A stretch of 51,788 nucleotides of DNA from Sulfurimonadaceae bacterium (GTDB lineage Bacteria; Campylobacterota; Campylobacteria; Campylobacterales; Sulfurimonadaceae): assembly GCA_016744575.1 (NCBI GenBank), contig JADGEC010000009.1, positions 1 through 51,788 on the forward strand, read 5' to 3'. The notes under the pieces were generated by a model. That model searched no databases. It was not told the DNA's origin and worked only from the letters and a program-made list of their open reading frames with translations. The number at the start of each line of letters is the position of its first letter. Position 1 is the stretch's first letter. The translations under genes were made by a program, and so were the position numbers. This document shows positions 17,528 through 24,754 of the stretch, piece by piece.

Positions 17528-17532
17528 ATATT

Positions 17533-18246
17533 ATGATCGATCATAAAGAGTTTGCCAAAAAGATGAAAGCGTATACGGTCTTGTATGTCGAAGATGATAT
17601 CGAAGTACGTCAGTATATGACTGAGTTTCTGAGGCGCTACTGTAAAGCGGTCTATGCGACTGATAATGCGGCTACTGGACTGACACTTTATAAAGAGCAT
17701 CGACCCGATATTCTCCTACTTGATATCAATCTTCCCGGGATGAGTGGCATAGATCTGGCCGCATCGATCCGTGAGAGTGATCCGCTTACACGCATTATCA
17801 TGTCCACGGCATATACGGACAAGGAGTTCATGCTCAAAGCCGTAGAACTTGGATTGACACGTTATCTGGTCAAACCTGTCACCAGTGAAGATATCTTTGC
17901 AGCTTTTGAGAAGTGTATGATAGAGCTTGTCGAACTGGCACCAAAATATAGTGAAGTGGACCTCGGAGAGGCTTTTGTCTACAACAAAAAACTAAAGTCA
18001 CTTTTAAAAGATGGTGTGACGATGGCCTTGCGAAAAAAAGAGACCGATCTTTTGGAGTTTTTCATCGATCGTCCCAATGAGGTCGTCACTTATGCACTAC
18101 TGGAGACAGCCATCTGGAATGACCAGGTGATGACGAGTGATGCTATTCGTTCTCAGATCAAAAACCTTCGAAAAAAGATACATCATAAAATCTTGAAAAA
18201 TGTAAGCGGTGTCGGTTATAGACTTTATCAGAAGAGTGATATATGA
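17533..18246 (+). CDS. OmpR-type response regulator
   Basis: DNA-binding response regulator, 237 aa. The receiver domain has the acid pair Asp21-Asp22, phospho-acceptor Asp64 (LLLDINLPGMSG), the switch STAYTD at 91-96 and Lys114. The second half is a winged-helix domain (about 145-235) ending with the typical SVVSGVGYRL-like end, here NVSGVGYRLYQ. Its stop overlaps the start of the adjacent histidine kinase (ATGA), so the two are a pair. Target genes are unknown. Confidence 0.93.
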   Translation: MIDHKEFAKKMKAYTVLYVEDDIEVRQYMTEFLRRYCKAVYATDNAATGLTLYKEHRPDILLLDINLPGMSGIDLAASIRESDPLTRIIMSTAYTDKEFMLKAVELGLTRYLVKPVTSEDIFAAFEKCMIELVELAPKYSEVDLGEAFVYNKKLKSLLKDGVTMALRKKETDLLEFFIDRPNEVVTYALLETAIWNDQVMTSDAIRSQIKNLRKKIHHKILKNVSGVGYRLYQKSDI

Positions 18247-20132
18247 TCAGTCTAAAGAAGATCGCCCACAAGAAAGCATTTGATATCGATCATAAAGCGT
18301 CGTTAAAAGATGCGATGGCTCTGATGCAAAAAAACAAGAACGGATGCATAGTCTTGCTAAACGACAAGACCCCGGTCGCCATACTTACTGAGAGTGATAT
18401 TGTCAACTCTCTTTCAGGTACTATCGATCTGACTACTGACGCATATAGATATGCGACTACGACCGTGATAACGACCAACGAAAACAGACCGATAGATTTT
18501 GCTTTTGATTTTTTGAGCGGTCATGATATACGCCGTATCATCCTTGTCGATGACGATCGGCGTTATGCTGGTATTGTCTTACAAGAGGACCTTTTTGACT
18601 ATCTTGAAGAGGATGTCTATAAAGTCGATCTGAAGATATCGCATATCATCAAGAGTAATCAGCAGATCACGACTGTCAATGAGAACGCTTCGATAGATGA
18701 AGCATTGATCTTGATGCAGATGCATCATATAGGATCGATCATCGTAGTCGATGAGATGGCTCACGTCGGCATACTCACAGAGAAGGATGTCCTGAACCTG
18801 ACCTATCAGGAGATCGATACAAAAGAGATCGTCGCTGAGCATATGTCAAAACCTGTGATCAGTGTCGATAAAGAGATGCTTGTCGCTGACGTCATCGAAC
18901 TGATGCGCATAAGAAAGATAAGACGTATAGTCGTTACTGGGACAGGGAACAGGATGGTCGCACTTTTGACCAATAGAGACATCCTTAAACACATCAAAGG
19001 CAACTATACTCGGATATTGCAGATCAAGATCAAACATGCACAGGAGATAATGGACTATCTACCTGAGGCGATCATCGAGGTCTTTGATGCAGAGGGACAC
19101 CAGGTCATCCATTGGATGAACCTTAAAGCCAAAAATATATTCGGTAAGCAGCTGATCGACAAAGGCCTTGACACTATCTTCTCAAGACAGGACTGGAGTG
19201 TGATAAGTACGCATTTTCAAAGTGCCACCTCTATCGTGAACAAGATGGTCCATATTGGCGATGCAGCATTTGAGGTATCGGGCACTTCATCAAAAAACCT
19301 TAATAGCACCTACATCAAACTCATCTTTAAAGATGTGACAAAACACGAAAATACCAAGCTCAGGCTACAACAGGAGATCGATAAGGAGATCGAGAAGCGC
19401 CTCGAGAACGAATACCTGCTGATGCAACAGTCTAAACTTGCTACGATGGGGGAGATGATAGGGCATATCGCCCATCAATGGAGACAGCCTTTGGCACAGA
19501 TCGGAGGGGTCTTTATGAACCTGGAGTCTGCCTATGCTTTTGACGAGTTGTCTGAGAAGTATTTTAAAGCAAAGGTAAAGAGCGGAAATGAACTGTTAAA
19601 ACATATGTCGAACACTATCGACGACTTTCGCCACTTCTTTGAACCAAATCGTGCTAAAGAGATCTTCGACCTTAGCCAATATGTCCAAAATGCGATCAAT
19701 ATCATCCAGGCTTCACTGACCTACTATCATATAGAAGTGAGGTTCACAGCACCTTCAGAAGCGGTCACTATCTCTGGTTATCCCAGTGAGTTTGCCCAGG
19801 TCATCTTGAACCTACTTGACAATGCCAAAGACATCTTACTGGAGAATGCGATCGCAGCACCTTGGATCTCGATCGAGATAGTCGAAAAAGATGATGTTGT
19901 CTACATCAATGTCGAAGACAATGGTGGAGGTATCGATGAGAGTATCATCGATAAGATCTTTGACATCTATTTTACGACTAAAGATCGTGAGCAGGGGACA
20001 GGTCTGGGTCTGTATATGTCCAGACTCATCATCGAAAGCAAGATCCATGGGAAGATCGAAGCTAAAAATGGTCGTACTGGCGCTATCTTTATGATCGAGA
20101 TAGACCGAATAGCTCGTGAAAGCTCATCATAA
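18243..20132 (+). CDS. Cytoplasmic histidine kinase with four CBS domains and a PAS-like region
   Basis: 629 aa, no signal peptide or membrane helix. Residues about 1-125 and 125-253 are two tandem CBS pairs, recognisable from repeated units such as HHIGSIIVVDE...VGILTEKDVL and IRRIVVTG...VALLTNRDIL. A PAS-like region follows (about 260-345), a coiled coil (365-400), the phospho-acceptor box GEMIGHIAHQWRQPL with His411, and an HATPase domain with NLLDNAKD, NGGGIDES and GTGLGLYMS. CBS pairs commonly bind AMP, ADP, ATP or related nucleotides, so a cytoplasmic energy-state sensor is plausible but inferred. Overlaps its response regulator by four bases. Confidence 0.92.
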   Translation: MISLKKIAHKKAFDIDHKASLKDAMALMQKNKNGCIVLLNDKTPVAILTESDIVNSLSGTIDLTTDAYRYATTTVITTNENRPIDFAFDFLSGHDIRRIILVDDDRRYAGIVLQEDLFDYLEEDVYKVDLKISHIIKSNQQITTVNENASIDEALILMQMHHIGSIIVVDEMAHVGILTEKDVLNLTYQEIDTKEIVAEHMSKPVISVDKEMLVADVIELMRIRKIRRIVVTGTGNRMVALLTNRDILKHIKGNYTRILQIKIKHAQEIMDYLPEAIIEVFDAEGHQVIHWMNLKAKNIFGKQLIDKGLDTIFSRQDWSVISTHFQSATSIVNKMVHIGDAAFEVSGTSSKNLNSTYIKLIFKDVTKHENTKLRLQQEIDKEIEKRLENEYLLMQQSKLATMGEMIGHIAHQWRQPLAQIGGVFMNLESAYAFDELSEKYFKAKVKSGNELLKHMSNTIDDFRHFFEPNRAKEIFDLSQYVQNAINIIQASLTYYHIEVRFTAPSEAVTISGYPSEFAQVILNLLDNAKDILLENAIAAPWISIEIVEKDDVVYINVEDNGGGIDESIIDKIFDIYFTTKDREQGTGLGLYMSRLIIESKIHGKIEAKNGRTGAIFMIEIDRIARESSS

Positions 20133-20205
20133 GGGCATATGCGTACTTCTGAAAAAATTCCACAAATAATCCATCTTTATTTGCTACCATATAGGCTGGA
20201 TTCAT
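20089..20205 (-). CDS. Candidate 38-aa small protein with strong ribosome site
   Basis: On the minus strand an ATG at 20205 is preceded, with a five-base gap, by a full AGGAGGA. The 38-codon frame reads MNPAYMVANKDGLFVEFFQ and continues with an aromatic, alanine/methionine-rich end. Its 3' part overlaps the histidine-kinase 3' end in antisense by 44 bases. The ribosome site is among the best on either strand of this region, which is why I list it. There is no family match and the gene may still be spurious. Confidence 0.35.
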   Translation of the reverse strand: MNPAYMVANKDGLFVEFFQKYAYALMMSFHELFGLSRS

Positions 20206-20333
20206 AACATTCCTCCTGATCCATGGAGTGTTTACGGACGGTGATGTCATGCAACTGCATCTGTCGTACGTGGACCTCCCCTTGCTAGTGACGATAGACA
20301 ACTCGATATCCCATACATCTCTTAAGGACATCA

Positions 20334-21175
20334 TTGAAACAAAAGATCCAACAGGTAAAGATACTTCTTGACGCCTTACCCTATATAAAAAAATATACTA
20401 ATGCCATCTTCGTCATAAAGTTTGGCGGTTCTGCTCTACTCGATCCCACTTTGAAAGCGAAGTTCGCAGAGGACATCTTATTGATGTACCTGATGGGGAT
20501 CAAACCTGTCATCGTCCATGGCGGTAGTAAGAAGATCAGTGCGATGCTGGAGAGATTACAAATAGAGACTGAGTTCATAGACGGTCTCAGAGTGACGGAT
20601 GAGCGCGTGATGGAGGTCGTGGAGATGGTGCTTTCAGGTAACATCAACAAAGAGATCACAACACTACTGAACCATCATGGGGCTAAAGCACTGGGAATCA
20701 GCGGTAAAGATGCCGATCTCATCACAGCACGCCCGAGAGAGAAAGAGAAGTATGGTCTAGTCGGAGATATCATAGGTGTCGATGATACGGTCATCAAGAA
20801 CCTCATAGCAGAGAAGTTTATCCCGGTCATCGCACCTATCGCTACGAGTGACGAGATCAATCATCCCGGTTATAACATCAATGCTGATTGTGCTGCGAGT
20901 CAGATCGCGGCGAGACTGGGAGCCAGAAAGATAATCTTTATGACTGATGCACCTGGTGTCATGGACAAAGAGAAGCAGCACTGGATGAAGAAGAGATAAT
21001 CGCGCTTAAAGAGGATGAGATGATCGCAAGAGAGATGATCCCAAAGATCGATGCCAGTCTTAATGCCGTCAAAGAGGGTGTGCCAAAAGCTCATATCATC
21101 GATGGACGAGTAGAGCATGCCCTGTTACTGGAAATATTTACCAGTGAGGGTGTAGGTACGATGATAAAAAGATAG
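20334..21175 (+). pseudogene. Degenerate argB paralogue (frameshifted N-acetylglutamate kinase)
   Basis: A second copy of argB, close to the 16311 gene along its whole length. The reading frame from a TTG at 20334 ends at 20999 after MDKEKQ; the remaining C-terminus ([10 protein letters not shown] ... GVGTMIKR) continues in another frame to 21175. Against argB, about ten bases are missing near 20965-20977. Active-site residues have also changed: HGGGNK is now HGGSKK, and IAGGMIPK is now IAREMIPK. Both changes hit glycines of ligand-binding loops, so even an unbroken product would probably be inactive as N-acetylglutamate kinase. Most of the protein is still highly conserved, so decay is recent or the truncated product is retained. 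Confidence 0.82.
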
Positions 21176-21184
21176 GAGACGAGG

Positions 21185-21436
21185 ATGAGTGAAAGAGGTC
21201 AGGGCGCGGTTACGCTTGAACAGTGTGAAGCTGTCATCGATGAGGGGCTTGAGGCTTTTGAGAAAGTGAGACGTGCCCTACAGGTCATCGAAGAGATGAA
21301 GCTCTATCCAAAGAAGTACCATGACTTGGAAGCGTATTGTGATGACAATTGGGAACTCCCTATAGGAGTCCATGATCTCTATGTAGCTCCCAAAGTGCAT
21401 GTTAGCAAGATACTCTCTATGCCGATCACAAGATAG
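21185..21436 (+). CDS. Hypothetical protein, 83 aa, with an LY-x-EYC-W-like motif
   Basis: AGGAG lies six bases before the ATG. The protein is helical in its first half, with KVRRALQVIEEMKLYPKKY followed by HDLEAYCDDNWEL. This resembles a motif (about IGxALxxIRxxxLYRxxYxTFEEYCxERW) seen in small proteins of mobile elements and phage-like regions. The likeness is by memory only. It sits between the argB pseudogene and the phosphagen kinase gene, ten bases after the former. Confidence 0.5.
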   Translation: MSERGQGAVTLEQCEAVIDEGLEAFEKVRRALQVIEEMKLYPKKYHDLEAYCDDNWELPIGVHDLYVAPKVHVSKILSMPITR

Positions 21437-21511
21437 AGTGACATGCGCGAAATCCACATATATTCCATTTAAATGAGTTATGATCTCGGTCACACAATAC
21501 AAGGGATAAAG

Positions 21512-22552
21512 ATGAACGACAAAAACGAATTTCCGGAACTACCTGCTGATTGTAAGTCACAGTTATGTAAACATCTGAGCAAAGAACTCTTTGAGACACT
21601 CAAAGACAAAGAGACCAGTAACGGTTTCACATTGCGACAAGCGATAAACTCTGGCGTAGAGAACATCGACAGTGGTATCGGTGTCTATGCGGGTGATGAA
21701 GAGTCTTACACGACTTTTTCCGGACTATTCGACCCCATCATCGAAGAGTATCACGGTTTTTCCAAAGAGGACAAGCATAAGAGTAATCTGGACCCGGCTG
21801 ACCTAAATGCACCTAATCCCGATCCTGATGGAGACTTCATCGTCTCTACACGGATCCGTGTCGGTCGTAATGTCGCTGACCTTCCTCTTGGGCCGGCGAT
21901 CTCCCGTGATCAGCGTAACGACATCGAACATCAGGTCTCCGGAGCGCTAAATGGCCTTACAGGCAGCCTTGCCGGTACATATTTTCCACTTCAGGGGATG
22001 AGTGAGGCAGACAGTACGCAGCTTATCGCTGATCACTTCCTTTTTAAAGCAGGCGACCGTTTTCTTGAAGCAGCCGGACTGAACCGCGACTGGCCGGAAG
22101 GCCGTGGTATCTATCACAATGATGAGAAGACCTTTCTTGTATGGGTCAACGAGGAAGATCAGCTTCGTATTATCTCCATGCAGATGGGTGGGGACATCAA
22201 AGAGGTCTTCACACGTCTCTCAAATGCCATTAGTGAGATCGAGCAGCAGGTCCCATTCTCTTATACCGAGCACCTTGGTTACCTTACGAGTTGTCCTACA
22301 AATCTTGGGACAGCGATGCGCGCCAGTGTCCACATCGCTCTTCCTAAGTTAGCTGCTGACATGGAGGTGTTCGAAAAGATCGCTGATCAGTACCATCTGC
22401 AGATCAGAGGTATTCATGGTGAGCACTCTGAGAGTGAAGGCGGAGTCTATGATATCAGTAATCGTAGAAGACTGGGCGTGACTGAAGTCGAGTGTGTTCA
22501 GGATATGTATGATGGGGTAGTCGCCATGATCGCAGCTGAGAAAGCTCTCTGA
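21512..22552 (+). CDS. Phosphagen (arginine) kinase, full-length two-domain form
   Basis: ATP:guanidino phosphotransferase of 346 aa. The N-terminal domain has the arginine-kinase loop SGIGVYAGDEESYTTF (54-69) followed by LFDPIIEEYHGF. The catalytic domain shows STRIRVGRN with Arg114/Arg116, WVNEEDQLRIISMQMGG with Glu214/Glu215 and Arg219, the reactive CPTNLGT with Cys261, Arg270, and RGIHGEHSE with Arg299. Every catalytic landmark seems present. Presence of the N-terminal domain separates it from the protein kinase McsB. Phosphoarginine serves as an ATP buffer. I start at 21512 (AAGGG six bases upstream), not at 21473. A TATGAT at 21479-21484 may be its own -10 box. Rare in bacteria; probably acquired. 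Confidence 0.92.
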   Translation: MNDKNEFPELPADCKSQLCKHLSKELFETLKDKETSNGFTLRQAINSGVENIDSGIGVYAGDEESYTTFSGLFDPIIEEYHGFSKEDKHKSNLDPADLNAPNPDPDGDFIVSTRIRVGRNVADLPLGPAISRDQRNDIEHQVSGALNGLTGSLAGTYFPLQGMSEADSTQLIADHFLFKAGDRFLEAAGLNRDWPEGRGIYHNDEKTFLVWVNEEDQLRIISMQMGGDIKEVFTRLSNAISEIEQQVPFSYTEHLGYLTSCPTNLGTAMRASVHIALPKLAADMEVFEKIADQYHLQIRGIHGEHSESEGGVYDISNRRRLGVTEVECVQDMYDGVVAMIAAEKAL

Positions 22553-22568
22553 TCTGAAATGTCATCGA

Positions 22569-22593
22569 GTACCCTGGTCAATTCTTTGGGTAC
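22569..22593 (+). terminator. Possible hairpin after the phosphagen kinase gene
   Basis: GTACCC and GGGTAC form a perfect six-pair stem around a 13-base loop, 16 bases after the stop codon. No T run follows, so it could instead be part of an insertion-sequence end. Confidence 0.3.
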
Positions 22594-22644
22594 GCTTATT
22601 AGGACATAAAAATGACAGGACTTGTAGATAGCTAGGTATACTCA

Positions 22645-23200
22645 AAGGCATACACACAAGAGTTTATAGATCCAACGATACAGTTATCATTGAATAGTAA
22701 AAAGTCAACAATGAAGATCGCTAAAGAGTTGAGTATGAGTAACAAAACGTTGTAAGTATATTTGTGTGATTATTAAAAAGTACATAATTTTGATAGCCCA
22801 ACTGCAGACTTCTCTAAGACTACTTATCCAAAGAGTCTCTTGAAGAAGAAAATCGCCATTTGGATAAAGAGCTGCTCATGGTTAAGAAAGAGCGAGAGAT
22901 CTTAAAAAAGTAACGGTCCACTTCACAAAAGAAGTTCGCTGAAGTATAGTTGGATATAAGAGTTTCGCATTGCGATGAAGTGCCAGCTAGTAGGCAACTC
23001 ACGATTGTATTTGTTGACCTTGAAGAGAAGTTGTCATGAAATGAAATGTGTATTCTGATAGTTCGTATTCTTTGCCCGTAATAGTGTTGACAGATTAAGA
23101 TGTTATGGGAAGGGGGCTTTCAATGAGAATGAGATACTAGTCATTACTCTGATCCAGGGTGCCATAGAAAAGAAGTCTTCTCAAAGGCTAATAAGACATA
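22645..23200 (+). mobile_element. Decayed IS3-family transposase remnant
   Basis: Pieces of both IS3 frames can be read through stops and frameshifts. At 22645-22755: KAYTQEFIDPTIQLSL and KIAKELSMSNKTL, like the OrfA helix-turn-helix. At 22818-22910: SLEEENRHLDKELL and KKEREILKK, the OrfA leucine zipper ending. At about 22955-23030: WI-EFRIAMKCQLVGNSRLY, like the start of OrfB. At 23142: HYSDPG, like the catalytic-domain HSDQG motif. Much of OrfB is gone and no terminal repeats were found. This covers the 665-base stretch between 22552 and 23218, which holds no intact gene. Confidence 0.65.
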
Positions 23201-23217
23201 AGTGTGATGATACGCTC

Positions 23218-23607
23218 TCACTCCGAATAGCCGGAGAAAGCACCTTCTACACTTAAAGCACTTTTATAGTGTGTGTTAGTCAGTCTGACATGTTTAGTCT
23301 TCAAGTCACAGACAGCCAAACGAAAATTTGAGCCCATAAAAGGCTCCATGATGCAGATGATCTTATCTCCGACCTGGCGTGTCGCATGGACACTTCCCTG
23401 AAGTGTATGAAAGAAGTACTGAGGATAGCTCAGCGGTGTGATCTCTACGATCTCGACCTCTTTTCTATGATCAAGGCTATCTGCAATGATCTGCGCATCC
23501 TCATAGCTCTCAAACTGAACACACCAGTCGTCAAACTTCTTATTGAAGTGTCTCAGGTCTTCATCTAAAAATCCACCTGCAGGCGATTGTAAAGCAAAGA
23601 TTTGCAT
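23218..23607 (-). CDS. Hypothetical protein, 129 aa
   Basis: Soluble protein with no signal peptide, membrane helix or family I recognise. It begins MQIFALQSPAGGFLDEDLRHF, minus the last residue of the aromatic start segment, and has an alpha/beta pattern with ADSLDHRKEVEIVEITPL and VGDKIICIMEPFMGSNF. The open frame and codon use look coding. It sits next to the IS3 remnant and 60 bases downstream of the 102-aa membrane gene on the same strand. Function unknown. Confidence 0.6.
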   Translation of the reverse strand: MQIFALQSPAGGFLDEDLRHFNKKFDDWCVQFESYEDAQIIADSLDHRKEVEIVEITPLSYPQYFFHTLQGSVHATRQVGDKIICIMEPFMGSNFRLAVCDLKTKHVRLTNTHYKSALSVEGAFSGYSE

Positions 23608-23669
23608 GGAAACAGCCTTATAGTCCTTAGTTCAGTCGTATCATGAGCGAAGGTGCTTAAGCACTCTCT

Positions 23670-23978
23670 CTATATCTCACACAGAAGTCTTCTGGCGACA
23701 TACCATGTGGCGATGGCCTTGTCGCTGTACTGATACTCTTGTTGGGTGAGGGGGATGGCACTGTTGCGTAATTTGGAACGGATGATACCTATGATGAGGT
23801 AACTGATGAGTAGTGCACCAACAGCAAAGAAAAGGTCATACATAGACCAGATGATCGCCGCAACGATAAAAGAGCCGTACGTGAGGCCTATGGTGATCAG
23901 CAGTGCGAAGGTCTTACACTCTTTTTTCTTGAGTTCTGGTGTCGGTTCTATCAGTTCGATTATCTCATCATTTATCAT
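23670..23978 (-). CDS. Small membrane protein, 102 aa, unknown
   Basis: Two hydrophobic helices are evident (FALLITIGLTYGSFIVAAII and LFFAVGALLISYLIIGII), with a charged N-terminus (LIEPTPELKKKE) and a basic C-terminal tail. No recognised family. It probably sits in the inner membrane with both ends in the cytoplasm. It precedes the 129-aa gene and may share its transcript. Confidence 0.6.
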   Translation of the reverse strand: MINDEIIELIEPTPELKKKECKTFALLITIGLTYGSFIVAAIIWSMYDLFFAVGALLISYLIIGIIRSKLRNSAIPLTQQEYQYSDKAIATWYVARRLLCEI

Positions 23979-23992
23979 AAAGGCATTATAAC

Positions 23993-24133
23993 TTACTCAG
24001 CTAAAAGTGTGTCAAATATTACCGGGTCTGAGGTGGGAAAATAGTCTCTGAAGGTCAGCGCTCTCTTGACATAAGGTCGAAGGTCATGTACCGAGTACAG
24101 TAGATGGGGATATCTTTGTCTACAGGTCTTCCC
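23993..24133 (-). pseudogene. Possible decayed gene, C-terminal fragment
   Basis: A 46-codon frame without a start reads RQRYPHLLYSVHDLRPYVK then RALTFRDYFPTSDPVIFD and ends in a TAA at 23993. In another frame just upstream the sequence reads LNTQDCIAYHIDRGRPVDKD. The two look like parts of one protein separated by a frameshift. No family assigned. The rest of the 24001-24390 stretch holds only the two inverted repeats listed. Confidence 0.3.
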
Positions 24134-24207
24134 CTATCGATATGATAAGCGATGCAGTCCTGAGTATTTAGTACGGCTGCTTTTTTTCTGCTATACCCAG
24201 TTCATTA

Positions 24208-24246
24208 TGACGATTTAACTATACAAAAAGTAAACTTAAATCGTCA
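24208..24246. repeat. Inverted repeat, 11-bp arms
   Basis: TGACGATTTAA (24208-24218) and TTAAATCGTCA (24236-24246) are perfect reverse complements separated by 17 A/T-rich bases. It lies 52 bases before the larger inverted repeat and upstream of the 63-aa gene. It could be a regulator site or a bidirectional hairpin. Confidence 0.6.
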
Positions 24247-24298
24247 ATATAGATCGACATGTTCATGGCCTATATAAAAGAAATAGTTATTCTTCCGC

Positions 24299-24367
24299 AA
24301 ATGATCGACTGTCTGGCTATCGGTTTTCACCTTTCTCCTTTCCCGATAGCCAGACAGTCGATCATTT
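24299..24367. repeat. Perfect 25-bp inverted repeat before a small membrane protein
   Basis: The arms 24299-24323 and 24343-24367 are perfect complements over 25 bases, with a 19-base pyrimidine-rich loop. No mismatch is present. The right arm ends 23 bases before the ATG at 24391. The loop contains CTCCT, complementary to the AGGAG of the ribosome site at 24377-24382. This may be an RNA hairpin in the 5' leader, or the folded core of a small mobile repeat. Confidence 0.9.
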
Positions 24368-24390
24368 ACACATTATAGGAGGATCGATCG

Positions 24391-24582
24391 ATGAATGAAC
24401 CAACATTAGAAGCTATAGAAGACTATAAGACACTTTCGGGTGAAAAACGAAAGATCGTCTGGGCAGTGGTCATCTCTGGCCTGATAATCGGTAGCATATA
24501 TGCGGGAGCAAAAAGTTACTACGGCACAGTTGATGATGAGTTAGTCACAACACAGAAAATAGGGCTTATGCCTGTCAAATAA
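24391..24582 (+). CDS. Small membrane protein, 63 aa, unknown
   Basis: A charged N-terminus (LEAIEDYKTLSGEKRK) is followed by one membrane helix (IVWAVVISGLIIGSIYAGA) and a short polar tail. AGGAGG is placed ideally before the ATG. The likely topology is N-terminus in the cytoplasm. No known family. Preceded by the 25-bp inverted repeat and followed by a 10-bp hairpin, so it seems to be a self-contained transcription unit. Confidence 0.65.
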   Translation: MNEPTLEAIEDYKTLSGEKRKIVWAVVISGLIIGSIYAGAKSYYGTVDDELVTTQKIGLMPVK

Positions 24583-24599
24583 TGCTACAATACACCAAA

Positions 24600-24629
24600 T
24601 GATCAGAGGTGCTCTAAACCCTCTGATCA
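24600..24629 (+). terminator. Hairpin after the 63-aa gene, probable terminator
   Basis: TGATCAGAGG and CCTCTGATCA form a perfect ten-pair stem with a ten-base loop, 18 bases after the stop. Only a weak T-containing tail (CTATTTGCTT) follows. Confidence 0.5.
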
Positions 24630-24754
24630 CTATTTGCTTATAAGACCTAGTGGATCACCATAAGGCCATCGACTAGATCTTACAAATAAAAATCCATCAC
24701 CCTCTTTACTGATATATGACCTATCACAAGATGTGTGTAAAAGGCAAGACGAAA

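Noticed and set aside
20334-20999. Functional second N-acetylglutamate kinase
   Set aside because: The frame is broken before the C-terminal motif, and two glycine loops carry changes that should abolish activity.
21512-22552. McsB-type protein arginine kinase
   Set aside because: McsB lacks the N-terminal phosphagen-kinase domain and its substrate loop, both clearly present here.
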